Shown in pieces: positions 1-7,709 of a stretch of DNA of 12,164 nucleotides. Under the pieces are notes generated by a model. It did not search any database and had not been told where the DNA came from. It saw nothing but the letters and a program-made list of their open reading frames with translations. Source of the DNA: Dongia_A sp964542425 (GTDB lineage Bacteria; Pseudomonadota; Alphaproteobacteria; Dongiales; Dongiaceae); assembly GCA_964542425.1 (NCBI GenBank), contig CAZIUB010000116.1, positions 1-12,164 of the forward strand, in the 5' to 3' direction. How positions within the stretch are numbered: the stretch's first letter is position 1; the number at the start of each line of letters is the position of its first letter. The translations under genes and the position numbers were made by a program.

Positions 1-82
1 CGCTCACATTCTCCCCCGCCAGCATGCGCCGAAGCGCCGCCAGCTTCATCTCTCGACTGAAAACACGGACTACCTTGGACAT
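1..82 (-). CDS. Transposase-like protein, N-terminal fragment (runs off left edge)
   Basis: Twenty-seven codons are visible from an ATG at 82-80, beginning MSKVVRVFSREMKLAALRRM and continuing LAGENVS before the window ends. A basic start followed by 'REMKLAALRRMLAGENVS' resembles the first helix of the helix-turn-helix in small OrfA-type transposases, which bind the IS ends. A strong ribosome-binding stretch (minus strand AGGGGGA) lies about seven bases before the ATG, inside the loop of a small inverted repeat (83-89 with 97-103). The reading frame is open to the edge. The family call comes from this short N-terminus and the IS-like flank only. A small DNA-binding regulator is the main alternative. 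Confidence 0.45.
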   Translation of the reverse strand, partial: MSKVVRVFSREMKLAALRRMLAGENVS

Positions 83-103
83 CAGTTCTCCCCCTAAGAA
101 CTG
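83..103 (-). promoter_or_regulatory. Hairpin with the ribosome-binding site in its loop, before the transposase start
   Basis: On the minus strand, CAGTTCT and AGAACTG form a perfect 7-bp stem around a 7-base loop, TAGGGGG. The 3' arm abuts the ATG of the transposase-like gene directly. The purine-rich ribosome-binding site therefore sits in the loop and at the start of the 3' arm. This could tune translation of the transposase. The structure is seen in the sequence; the role is inferred. Confidence 0.4.
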
Positions 104-175
104 TCCCCATTATCCGTGTCTCACTTTAGGGGTCCACTCCATCACTCTGACCCCGAATTGCGAATTGCAATGCTG

Positions 176-1618
176 TCACTGAAATCGAAGCTGAAGGCCG
201 CGAAGGCGCTCCAGCCAGCCGAATTCCCCTTCAAGCTGGCGGCACAGTCCCAACAGAACATCGTCGCGCCCGGATTTGGCCACCACTTGAACACCGATGG
301 GAACGCCGTTCTCCGTCACCCTGACCGGGCACGAAGCCGCCGGCTGGCCAGACGCATTGAAGGGCGCGGAGAACGGAGCAAAGCCATAACCGATGGAACG
401 CCAGCGGTCGAAATCGAAGGGACGATCGGATTGATTCATCGCCTCGACCGGCAACGGGTCGGCGGCAAGCGTCGGCATGAGCAGGACATCGAGATCGTCC
501 ATCGAACGCACCAAGGCGACCGCGACCTCGTTCATTCTATGTTTTGCGCCGGAATACTCGCTGGCGGACAGCGATTTGCAAGTTCGCAGCGCATGATGGG
601 TCAGCGGCTCGAGTTCATCCTCGGAAGGCGACCGCCCCAGTTCCACGGACCGCTCGTCCACCAGGTAGGCAACGTCGATCATCCATAGGAGATCGAACCA
701 GGGTCCGATCCTGGATGCTTCTGGAAAGGTGTAGGCCACGACCTTGTGGCCAAGCGATTTCAGGGCGGCCAGCGTTTCTTCAACGGCCCGGCATTGCTCG
801 GGACCGGCCTCTGTGCCCTCGGCATCGCTCACCGTGACGCCAATTCTCAAGGCGGGTAATTTCTCGTCCAATGCCTGAAGATAGGATTTGACCGATCGGG
901 CGATCGGGTAACGGGAACTCTCGTCGGCCCCCGCGGTCAGATCCAGCGAGGCCGCGCTATCGCGAACACTTCGGGTCAGGACGTGATCGGAGTTAAGGCC
1001 GCTCGCGATCTCGTGCCAATAGGGGCCGATCGGATTCAACCCGATCGTGGGCTTGAAACCGAATACGCCACAACAAGAAGCGGGAATTCTGATCGATCCC
1101 CCAAGATCGGTTCCATGCGCGATGGGGACCATGCCGCTTGCGACAGCGGCGCCGGCGCCGCCGCTGCTGCCGCCAACGGTGACGCCTGCGTTCCAAGGGT
1201 TGATGGTTGTTCCCCACGCCGCCGGTTCGGTCACGAAATCGCTGGCGAATTCCGGCAGGTTCGTCTTGCCGAGGATGACCAGGCCGGCCTGCCGCCACCT
1301 TCGAACAATCGTGCTGTCGCTCCTAGGCCGGGCGGTTCGAAAGTAGCGAGAGGCGAAGGTCGTCGGCATTCTTTCCGAGTAGACGTTTCCATCCTTGAGA
1401 AGAAATGGAACGCCCGCCAATCGCGAGTTGAGGGCGGCTTGGCCAGCGCCCAGTGAAGCGGCCTCGAAGTCCTTGATCACGACGGCATTCAGGATCGGAT
1501 TCAAGCGATCGATCGCGGCAATGGCCGCTTGCGCGACCTCGGAGGCGGTAACGGCGCCCTTTGCGATCAGTTTCGCGAGTTCAACACCGTCGCACGTTGC
1601 GTATTCGGACCAGTTCAT
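176..1618 (-). CDS. Amidase-signature (AS) family amidohydrolase
   Basis: This 480-residue protein has the normal length of an AS-family enzyme, which hydrolyses carboxamides through a Ser-cis-Ser-Lys triad. The elements are visible in order. The catalytic lysine is K75 in 'PFLLKDG'. The glycine/serine-rich signature is 'GGSSGGAGAAVASG' at about 149-162, with cis-serine S151. The nucleophile is S175 in 'TDLGGSIRIPA'. The usual C-terminal 'GVPIGVQVVAKSGRDD' stretch follows. There is no signal peptide or membrane segment, so it should be cytoplasmic. The ATG at 1618 fits the family start ('SEYATCDGVELAKLIAKGAV'). Its ribosome-binding site is weak (GCGGAAATG). The gene lies 48 bp downstream of anmK on the same strand and may be co-transcribed, but it sits next to an IS end and may be an accessory gene. 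The substrate cannot be told from sequence. The true GatA role is unlikely because no gatB or gatC is nearby. Confidence 0.9.
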   Translation of the reverse strand: MNWSEYATCDGVELAKLIAKGAVTASEVAQAAIAAIDRLNPILNAVVIKDFEAASLGAGQAALNSRLAGVPFLLKDGNVYSERMPTTFASRYFRTARPRSDSTIVRRWRQAGLVILGKTNLPEFASDFVTEPAAWGTTINPWNAGVTVGGSSGGAGAAVASGMVPIAHGTDLGGSIRIPASCCGVFGFKPTIGLNPIGPYWHEIASGLNSDHVLTRSVRDSAASLDLTAGADESSRYPIARSVKSYLQALDEKLPALRIGVTVSDAEGTEAGPEQCRAVEETLAALKSLGHKVVAYTFPEASRIGPWFDLLWMIDVAYLVDERSVELGRSPSEDELEPLTHHALRTCKSLSASEYSGAKHRMNEVAVALVRSMDDLDVLLMPTLAADPLPVEAMNQSDRPFDFDRWRSIGYGFAPFSAPFNASGQPAASCPVRVTENGVPIGVQVVAKSGRDDVLLGLCRQLEGEFGWLERLRGLQLRFQ

Positions 1619-1666
1619 TTCCGCACCGAGTTCGCTGATTGATCGAGGTGGCCGCCCGACATTTGC

Positions 1667-2776
1667 TCACGCGCCGCCAGGTGCCGGATGAAGCCGGCCG
1701 CCAGGTTGGGGCTGGGGAACACCGGTAGTGCCGGGAAAACTCAGCGGCATGCCCTTGACCCCGCGCATGGCGAGATAGGCGAAGGCCATCGCCTCCAGCG
1801 TATCGCCATCCCAGCCAATTTCATCCACCTTGCGCAACAGCGCCTCCAGGCGCTGGGCAAGTTCGCCCATGAGCACCGGATTGCGACGCCCGCCGCCGCA
1901 GACGATCCATTCACGCGCCGGGACCGGAAACAAATGACGCCCCCGCGCGACCGAGGCCGCGGCAAAGGCGGTCAGGGTCGCCGCGCCATCCACGTCCGAC
2001 AGGCAGGACAAGGCCGCCTCGGCCACCTGCCTAAAGGAATCGCGGTCGAGCGATTTGGGCGCGGGCGCCTCGAAATAGGGATGATCGAGCAGCGTCCGCA
2101 GGCACCCATCGGCCACGCGTCCTTGGCTTGCCAGCGCGCCGTCGTGGTCGCGGGGGATTCCGGCATGGCGCATGGCCCAATCGTCGATCAGCGCGTTGCC
2201 CGGCCCGGTGTCGAAGGCGAGCAATTCCTCGCCCTCGCCGATCCAGGTCACATTGGCGACCCCGCCAATGTTCAGGAACGCGACCGGGCGCCCAAGACCA
2301 CCGCTAAGCGCGCGGTGAAAGACGGGGACCAAGGGGGCACCCTGCCCGCCGGCGGCGACGTCGGCCGAGCGGAAGTCGTTGACCACGTCGATTCCGGTCA
2401 GTCGCGCGAGGAGCCGGCCATCACCCAATTGCCAGGTTCGGCCCCGTTCGGGAGCGTGCAGGATGGTCTGGCCGTGGAAGCCGATGGCCACGATATCCGA
2501 TGGCTGGTGACCCGATTGGGCGAGCAGGCGGCGCACGCATTCGCCATGGCGTTCGGTCAACTCGCGCTCGACTGCCCCGACCGGGCCCTTGCCCCCGTAA
2601 CAGGCCATGAGGCGGGCGCGAAAAAGGGGATCGTAGGGCTCGGAAAAAGAATCGCCGGGACGCAAGACGCCCACGCCATCCGACCACAGCAGAGCGGCGT
2701 CGATCCCGTCGCCCGAGGTGCCGCTCATCAGGCCGATCAGCCAGCCCGCATCGTGCTCGTTGGTATTCCCCGGCAA
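1667..2776 (-). CDS. anmK: Anhydro-N-acetylmuramic acid kinase
   Basis: AnmK phosphorylates and opens 1,6-anhydro-MurNAc to MurNAc-6-phosphate in the cytosol, feeding peptidoglycan recycling. The length (369 aa) is normal for the family. Visible motifs in order are 'IGLMSGTSGDGIDAALL' at 14-30 (ATP/sugar-binding N-terminus), 'GFHGQTILH' at 99-107, 'FLNIGGVANVTWI' at 168-179, 'FDTGPGN' with D189 (the motif that holds the catalytic aspartate in characterised AnmK), a C-terminal 'CGGGRRNP', 'GWDGDTLEAMAFAYLA', and 'FPGTTGVPQPQPGGRL'. The start is a TTG at 2776 preceded by GGGAAG; an in-frame stop lies a short way upstream and there is no ATG between. The first motif has glycine where most family members have methionine (GTSMDG). 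anmK is divergent from tyrS, a pairing I recall from other alphaproteobacteria. Confidence 0.93.
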   Translation of the reverse strand: MPGNTNEHDAGWLIGLMSGTSGDGIDAALLWSDGVGVLRPGDSFSEPYDPLFRARLMACYGGKGPVGAVERELTERHGECVRRLLAQSGHQPSDIVAIGFHGQTILHAPERGRTWQLGDGRLLARLTGIDVVNDFRSADVAAGGQGAPLVPVFHRALSGGLGRPVAFLNIGGVANVTWIGEGEELLAFDTGPGNALIDDWAMRHAGIPRDHDGALASQGRVADGCLRTLLDHPYFEAPAPKSLDRDSFRQVAEAALSCLSDVDGAATLTAFAAASVARGRHLFPVPAREWIVCGGGRRNPVLMGELAQRLEALLRKVDEIGWDGDTLEAMAFAYLAMRGVKGMPLSFPGTTGVPQPQPGGRLHPAPGGA

Positions 2777-2791
2777 GTGCTCTTCCCTGGT

Positions 2792-2820
2792 TTGATGGTG
2801 CTTGGGCGATGTGTTACATC
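2792..2820 (+). promoter_or_regulatory. Possible tyrS promoter
   Basis: TTGATG at 2792-2797 and TACATC at 2815-2820 are 17 bp apart in the divergent anmK/tyrS gap and point toward tyrS. The -35 match is fair and the -10 match is poor, so this is only a candidate. If real, the transcript would start near 2827 and exclude the upstream TTG at 2802 as a tyrS start. Confidence 0.25.
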
Positions 2821-2861
2821 AGCGGCCCGAAAACGCAATTGCCCCCGCGACCACCTTGGCC

Positions 2862-4190
2862 ATGTTGAAGCCCAAATCCGAGTTCGTCCGAATCATCCAG
2901 GAGCGCGGCTATTTGCACCAATGCACCGCGCTGGAAGAGCTGGACGAGGCTGCCGCCAAGGGGCCGATCACCGGCTATATCGGGTTCGACGCCACCGCCT
3001 CCTCGCTCCATGTCGGGAGCCTGGTGCAGATCATGCTGCTCCGGCGCCTGCAACAAACCGGGCACAGGCCGATCGCGCTCATGGGCGGCGGCACGACCAA
3101 GATCGGCGACCCTTCCGGCAAGGACGAGAGCCGTAGGCTCCTGAGTGCCCCCGATATCGAGCTCAATCTGGAGAGCATCAAGCAATCCTTCGCCGGATAT
3201 CTCGATTTCGGTCCCGGCCCCACCGGCGCCATCATGGCCAACAACGACGAATGGCTGGACAAGCTCAATTACATTCGCTTCCTGCGCGATTTCGGCCGGC
3301 ACTTCTCCGTGAACAAGATGCTGAGCTTCGATTCGGTGAAATTGCGGCTGGATCGCCAGCAGAATCTGAGCTTCCTCGAATTCAATTACATGATCCTCCA
3401 GGCCTATGACTTTTTGGAGTTGTCGCGGCGCTTCGATTGCCGGTTGCAGATGGGGGGCTCGGATCAATGGGGCAACATCGTCAACGGGGTCGAGCTCACG
3501 CGCCGGGTCGACGGCAAGGAGGTGTTCGGCCTGACCGCGCCACTGATCACCACCGGCGCGGGGGCCAAGATGGGCAAGACGGAATCGGGCGCGGTGTGGC
3601 TCAACGCCCGGCAACTGTCGGAATACGAATTCTGGCAATTCTGGCGCAATGCCGAGGACAAGGATGTCGGGCGCTTCCTGCGCCTGTTCACCGATCTGCC
3701 CTTGGCCGAGATTGCGCGCCTGGAGGCATTGGGCGGAGAGGAAATCAACCAAGCGAAGATCACGCTCGCCAACGAGACGACGCGGTTGTGCCATGGGCCA
3801 GACGGACTGCAGCGAGCTAGAGCCACAACAATTCAGATGTTTGGGCACAAGAACGAAAACAGATTTGGAGAAGCCAAGGTTGTCCTGACGGGTCCAGTTG
3901 TTGGCGTCGCAGGAGCAGTAGGCGCCACGCCACCGGGTATGGAGTTGTCAATTTCAGAGCTTGATATGGGCGTACCGTTCTATGAATTACTGCGCCGCAC
4001 GGGTCTTGCCATCAGCAATGGGGAAGCGCGGCGCCTGATCAAGGGTGGCGGCGCGCGGCTAAACGACGAGGTGATCGCCGACGAGAACCGCAAGGTAACA
4101 TCGGCCGATCTCAACGCCAACGGCGTGGTCAAACTCTCGTTCGGCAAGAAGCGCCACGCAGTGATGCGAGTGGCGGGCGGCGGAGCATAG
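2862..4190 (+). CDS. tyrS: Tyrosyl-tRNA synthetase
   Basis: This class Ic synthetase charges tRNA-Tyr with tyrosine in the cytosol. The HIGH-type motif is 'HVGSL' at 50-54. The KMSKS-type loop is 'KMGKT' at 236-240. The tyrosine-site stretch 'QMGGSDQWGNI' is present, and an S4 RNA-binding domain covers about 373-440 ('GEARRLIKGGGARLND'). I chose the ATG at 2862 because 'MLKPKSEFVRIIQERGYLHQ' is where the family begins. The frame is open back to a TTG at 2802, but those 20 extra residues look unlike TyrS. The resulting protein is 442 aa, a little long. The excess lies in the linker between the catalytic and S4 domains (about residues 318-365). There the usual 'A..TA...F' helix and short 'LP' linker are replaced by an unfamiliar glycine/valine-rich segment, and GC content drops (see findings). 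All catalytic motifs are intact, so the enzyme is probably active. Confidence 0.96.
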   Translation: MLKPKSEFVRIIQERGYLHQCTALEELDEAAAKGPITGYIGFDATASSLHVGSLVQIMLLRRLQQTGHRPIALMGGGTTKIGDPSGKDESRRLLSAPDIELNLESIKQSFAGYLDFGPGPTGAIMANNDEWLDKLNYIRFLRDFGRHFSVNKMLSFDSVKLRLDRQQNLSFLEFNYMILQAYDFLELSRRFDCRLQMGGSDQWGNIVNGVELTRRVDGKEVFGLTAPLITTGAGAKMGKTESGAVWLNARQLSEYEFWQFWRNAEDKDVGRFLRLFTDLPLAEIARLEALGGEEINQAKITLANETTRLCHGPDGLQRARATTIQMFGHKNENRFGEAKVVLTGPVVGVAGAVGATPPGMELSISELDMGVPFYELLRRTGLAISNGEARRLIKGGGARLNDEVIADENRKVTSADLNANGVVKLSFGKKRHAVMRVAGGGA

Positions 4191-4196
4191 TCCTCA

Positions 4197-4212
4197 AGGC
4201 CGTCGTTGGCCT
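4197..4212. terminator. Weak stem-loop between convergent tyrS and the AsmA-like gene
   Basis: AGGCC and GGCCT form a 5-bp stem with a 6-base loop in the 23-bp gap between the two convergent stop codons. No U-tract follows on either strand. It could help end transcription from both sides, but the stem is short and could be chance. Confidence 0.2.
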
Positions 4213-4213
4213 A

Positions 4214-7200
4214 TCACTTGTCATTGCCGGATTTGGGCGGTAGCGAAGCGCCATTGCCATCCGCGTCCATGGTGAAGAGATCGCGCAGGATTCCCGGCGC
4301 CAGCGCGGCCCAGGGGTTGACGTCGATTTCGGGTTCGCCGAGATCGCCGGTGATCGCGTAGGTCGCCGAGAACAGGCCCTCGCCACCGCCACCCAGCAGC
4401 AGGTCGCCGAGGACGGGGATGTTGCCGAGAATGGTGTTCAGCGCATAGGCCGGCACCAGCACGCCTTCGAGCTCGACCTTGTTGCGGTCGAGATCCAGCG
4501 TGCCCTTGGAGGTCATTCCGATCGAGGGCCCGGCGGAGCGGAACGATTGCACCTTCACCAAGCCCCTGGCCTTGGTGAACCTGGCGGACGCGCCATCGAA
4601 ATAGAACCCCTCGCCGGTCAGCGCGTCGGCAAGGCCGGTCAACGCCGCGACCGACAACAAGCGGACGAAAAAGGGCGTGTTGATCAGCCGGAACGATGTC
4701 GCCTCCAGCCTGCCCCTCAGCGGGCGCCGCGGATCGTCGTCCTTGACCGCGCCGGAAATCGACAGCTCGCCGCCCCTGATCGAATCGTAGATGTCGAGCA
4801 CGCGCAGCGCCTCACCGCCATCCGACGCCGTCGCGGTCAAGCGATGCGTGCCGCCATCGGCCGGCCGGTAATCGAAACGAAGCGCGGCGCCGTTCTCGAG
4901 TTTTGCCTCGACATCGATGACGTCCCACCAAAATGGATCGTGGACCAGTTTCACCGTCACGTCCTCGAGGTGGCGCCCTTCGCCGATTCGGACCTTGGCC
5001 AAGTGTTTGGCGGTGACCCGGAATGGCACACCCGGCTCCTTGTCCGCGAGGTCCTGAGCCGCGTCGTCCAGTGGCTCCTCCGCATTGCCCGCCATCCAGG
5101 GTTCGGCGTCGAGCTCACCCCCGCCGATGGCGACATTGATCCATTCGTGGTCGAAATCGACCGCCACATCGGTCATCTCGCTCCGCCCGAAGCGGATCTC
5201 GGGCAAGGTCAGGTGCCGGGGGCCGCCCTCCTCGCTCATGGCGATCGCGCCGGCAGTCGTCAGATCGGCGGCATCGAGGTCGAATCGCGGCACATCGGTG
5301 ATCCGGCCTTTCTCCACCAGCAGGGTCGCGGTCAAGGCGCCTGGCGCGTCCTGGGGCTTGCGCCATTTTAGAAAATCGACCGCCATTTCGGCCTTCGACA
5401 GATCGAGTTCCACGTCCAGCCTGCCCTTGCCACCGGCGCGGCTGATGAAGGTGAGGTCGGTGCCGACCGGCCCATCGACAAAGGGCGCAATGTCGTAGCC
5501 GAAGGTGCTGCGCTGCTCCGAGGTGATTTCGCCGATCGCGCGGATTTGCTGCCGGAAGGGCGCCTCGTCGGAAAAATGCTCCAGCCACTGCAGATCGATC
5601 GGAATGGGACCGAATTTCAAGGGACCGGTGATCTTCATGCCATCCTGGGTCAGCGCCAGGTCCAGCGCGCCCTCGGTCACGTCCTGCTTGAGAGCGATCT
5701 GCTTGAGGCCGAGATTTTCCAATCTGGCCAGGACCTGGATCTTGACCTTGTCGAAGCCCAGATCCTTTTCCGCGGGAAAGTCGAATTGCAACCAGGCCTT
5801 GGCGTCGCCGGAGCCGCTCTCGGGACGGATGCCAAGTTTGCCGGCATAGCCCAGGAACGGATCGTCGAGCAATTGCAGGGCGTCCAGAACCGGTGAAACG
5901 ATAACGCCCCCCACGGAGATGAACTGATCTTCCTGGTCGAGGCCGGAGATCCGCAATTGGCCACCCTCAATGCCGATCGCGCCCACATGGCCGCCCAGAA
6001 TCGCGGCGGAGAAATCCGTCGCCGTGATGGTCGCCTTGGCGGCACCACCCTCGATCGGCGCCAGGGGCCGCAGGTAATGCACGATCAAGCCGGAGGCGTC
6101 GAAGCGGCCGGTCAATTTCTCCAGGGTCACCGGCGTGTCGATCAGAGTCGGCACCCGGAGCGCGATCAGGCCATCGATGCCCTCGACAATGCCCTCGGTG
6201 ATGTTCGGAATGACCCAGGCCCTTGTATCGTCGGCGACACCCATGGGCCACCAGCCATCGACCTTCGACCAGTCGAGATTGCCCCCCGTTAGAGTCGCTT
6301 CGAGGCGTGGCGGGCCGCCATCGGGCAAACGCCCGGCGAAGAAACCCCGCCCCTCGCCCGTCAGTTCGAAATGCGGGCCGTCGAGATCGAGCGTCAGATT
6401 GGCGAGCTTGATCAGATCCTGGTCAGGGTCCGCGATGCCCTCGGCCACCATCGCCTTGACCGGCAGGCTGTCCTTCATGATTCCGGCAAGTGCTATCGTG
6501 CCTGGCCCGCCGGTCAGGTTGAACACCGTCTGGCCGACGCTGCCATCCAGGCCGATGGACGTGGTGACACGCCCGGCCAAGGACACTTCCGCCCCGCGCA
6601 ACACCATCATGCCGGCCTCGAGCTTGGTCATCGCCGCGGCGTTGAATTGCGCCACTTGCACGTCCAGGGAAATGCGATCGCTGTCGGCGGGGAAATTCAA
6701 CGTGCCGGTGATGCGGGCCGGGCCGCCGAATTGGGGAATGGCGGCGTCAAGCGAGCCGGCAACGCCGCTTTCGCTGCGCCGGAAGGTGATGGTGAGGTTC
6801 TCGACCGACCACTGGCTTTGACCGCGCAGATCGTCGATGGCAATCCGGGCGTCGCGGATCACCGCTTCGCGCAGATAGCCGGTACCCTTCTCCGGCTCGG
6901 GCGGGCGCATCAATTCGCCGACGATCGCCTGCAGCACACGGGCACCACGGCCGGGAAGCACTCGCGGTGAATCGGCGTTCTCCAGGATCGTGGCGCCGAA
7001 CTGGAAATCGCCGTCCTCGTTGCGCAACAGCGCCAGTTCGGGCCGGAAAATCTCGATCCGCGAGGGTGCCACCAGGCCCAGCCTCAGCGCCTCGCCGCTC
7101 AGCCCAAAGGAGACTTCGGGCACGATCGCCAGTTCCTCGCCCTCGGCATCCAGCACCTTCACATTGAGGGCGCGCACGTCGATAACGCCTTCCCATCCGG

Positions 7201-7405
7201 CCCAGGCCAGGACCACATCGTTGATGGTAAAGCCGTATTGGCGGGCGCCGGCATTCAGCGCGTGTTCGACATAGGGCCTCAGGAATCGAAGGTGAATCGG
7301 CCCCTCGTTGGTCAGCCGCCACGTGACGAAAGCCAAGAGCAACACCAGCCCGGCCAACAACGCGCCGGCCACTTGCAGTGCCGCCCAGCCCACGCGGCGA
7401 ATCAC
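4214..7405 (-). CDS. AsmA/YhdP-like DUF3971-containing envelope protein
   Basis: This 1063-residue protein has one N-terminal membrane segment (about 7-29, 'WAALQVAGALLAGLVLLLAF') after a short basic start. The rest is a long region of alternating beta-strand-like repeats, as in the AsmA-like family of inner-membrane-anchored periplasmic proteins. Relatives such as YhdP and TamB are thought to form hydrophobic grooves that carry phospholipid to the outer membrane. The conserved C-terminal block is clear: 'LINTPFFVRLLSVAALTGL', then 'NTILGNIPVLGDLLLGG' and 'GLFSATYAITGDLGEPEIDV' followed by 'NPWAALAPGILRDLF' near residue 1044. The start is GTG at 7405 with a weak AGGCGG upstream; the membrane segment begins a few residues later, so little N-terminus can be missing. 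The gene is convergent with tyrS and divergent from glnE across a repeat-rich gap. Family assignment is firm. The lipid-transport role is inferred from relatives. Confidence 0.88.
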   Translation of the reverse strand: MIRRVGWAALQVAGALLAGLVLLLAFVTWRLTNEGPIHLRFLRPYVEHALNAGARQYGFTINDVVLAWAGWEGVIDVRALNVKVLDAEGEELAIVPEVSFGLSGEALRLGLVAPSRIEIFRPELALLRNEDGDFQFGATILENADSPRVLPGRGARVLQAIVGELMRPPEPEKGTGYLREAVIRDARIAIDDLRGQSQWSVENLTITFRRSESGVAGSLDAAIPQFGGPARITGTLNFPADSDRISLDVQVAQFNAAAMTKLEAGMMVLRGAEVSLAGRVTTSIGLDGSVGQTVFNLTGGPGTIALAGIMKDSLPVKAMVAEGIADPDQDLIKLANLTLDLDGPHFELTGEGRGFFAGRLPDGGPPRLEATLTGGNLDWSKVDGWWPMGVADDTRAWVIPNITEGIVEGIDGLIALRVPTLIDTPVTLEKLTGRFDASGLIVHYLRPLAPIEGGAAKATITATDFSAAILGGHVGAIGIEGGQLRISGLDQEDQFISVGGVIVSPVLDALQLLDDPFLGYAGKLGIRPESGSGDAKAWLQFDFPAEKDLGFDKVKIQVLARLENLGLKQIALKQDVTEGALDLALTQDGMKITGPLKFGPIPIDLQWLEHFSDEAPFRQQIRAIGEITSEQRSTFGYDIAPFVDGPVGTDLTFISRAGGKGRLDVELDLSKAEMAVDFLKWRKPQDAPGALTATLLVEKGRITDVPRFDLDAADLTTAGAIAMSEEGGPRHLTLPEIRFGRSEMTDVAVDFDHEWINVAIGGGELDAEPWMAGNAEEPLDDAAQDLADKEPGVPFRVTAKHLAKVRIGEGRHLEDVTVKLVHDPFWWDVIDVEAKLENGAALRFDYRPADGGTHRLTATASDGGEALRVLDIYDSIRGGELSISGAVKDDDPRRPLRGRLEATSFRLINTPFFVRLLSVAALTGLADALTGEGFYFDGASARFTKARGLVKVQSFRSAGPSIGMTSKGTLDLDRNKVELEGVLVPAYALNTILGNIPVLGDLLLGGGGEGLFSATYAITGDLGEPEIDVNPWAALAPGILRDLFTMDADGNGASLPPKSGNDK

Positions 7406-7444
7406 GGCGCCGCCTGGCTAGTGTTTGACCGGCGCGGCTTGACC

Positions 7445-7460
7445 GGGATCGGCCGATCCC
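7445..7460. repeat. Perfect 16-bp palindrome
   Basis: GGGATCGGCCGATCCC is its own reverse complement with no loop. It lies 40 bp upstream of the AsmA-like start. With no loop it is more like a dimeric protein-binding site than an RNA hairpin. No regulator is recognised. Confidence 0.6.
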
Positions 7461-7468
7461 CCACTTTA

Positions 7469-7536
7469 GTACCCGCCCATCGCGGGACTGGCTGATTCGA
7501 GCCGAATGACCCCGGAAGTCACACGCTGGCGGGTAC
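7469..7536. repeat. Inverted repeat, 9-bp arms, 50-bp spacer
   Basis: GTACCCGCC at 7469-7477 is matched by GGCGGGTAC at 7528-7536. The spacer holds a smaller inverted repeat, ATTCG/CGAAT. This is the weakest of the series, since short arms and a long spacer could arise by chance in GC-rich DNA, but it has a similar span to its neighbours. Confidence 0.4.
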
Positions 7537-7552
7537 CATCATTGGGTCCACC

Positions 7553-7614
7553 GTGCCAACTTTCGTGCAAGCGTTGGACCTTCTCACCTGCCGCGCACTT
7601 TCGAAAGTTGGCAC
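7553..7614. repeat. Palindromic element with 13-bp arms
   Basis: GTGCCAACTTTCG at 7553-7565 and CGAAAGTTGGCAC at 7602-7614 are perfect inverse copies separated by 36 bp. The pair GGTCCA/TGGACC (7545-7550, 7575-7580) overlaps it, so two alternative foldings are possible. Like the next two elements it has GTG at the outer end of the left arm and CAC at the outer end of the right arm. The 62-bp span is similar to theirs. Confidence 0.65.
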
Positions 7615-7643
7615 TGGCCCGATCCCGCGCCACAATCGGCCGA

Positions 7644-7696
7644 CTAGTGTTCCGCAACCGACATTCCGTTCCCGGAACGTCGACCCGGAACACTAG
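7644..7696. repeat. CTAG-bounded palindromic element, 53 bp, nested hairpin
   Basis: CTAGTGTTCCG at 7644-7654 and CGGAACACTAG at 7686-7696 are perfect 11-bp inverse copies, so the element begins and ends with CTAG. Inside is a second tight hairpin, CGTTCC-C-GGAACG, at 7667-7679. A short element with terminal inverted repeats and CTAG at both ends resembles a MITE inserted at a CTAG target, a target type used by some IS5-family elements. The origin is inferred; the geometry is seen. Confidence 0.65.
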
Positions 7697-7709
7697 CAAA
7701 CGGGAATGG

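Larger units (their letters stand above)
1..136 (-). mobile_element. End of a probable insertion sequence, cut by the window edge
   Basis: The first 82 bases encode, on the minus strand, the start of a short basic helix-rich protein that looks like the N-terminus of a transposase. The bases between its start codon and position 136 are non-coding and read outward as an IS-like terminus. On the minus strand the terminus begins TGGACCCCTAAAGTGAGACA, and a TG start is typical of IS3-family ends. The outer boundary at 136 is my inference. The other end lies outside the window, so neither a matching inverted repeat nor a target duplication can be checked. The family assignment (IS3-like) is tentative. 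Confidence 0.45.

Noticed and set aside
2802..2861. Upstream TTG extension of tyrS (20 residues)
   Set aside because: The added residues do not resemble TyrS and overlap the likely promoter. The ATG at 2862 matches the family start.
1688..3136. Long plus-strand open frame of about 480 codons opposite anmK
   Set aside because: It is antisense to anmK and runs into tyrS in another frame. Its translation is rich in Arg, Gly, His and Pro with no family motif, as expected of a shadow frame in GC-rich DNA.
2814..3848. Minus-strand open frame of 344 codons opposite tyrS
   Set aside because: It lies wholly within tyrS, which has all its catalytic motifs, and its translation has no recognisable domain.
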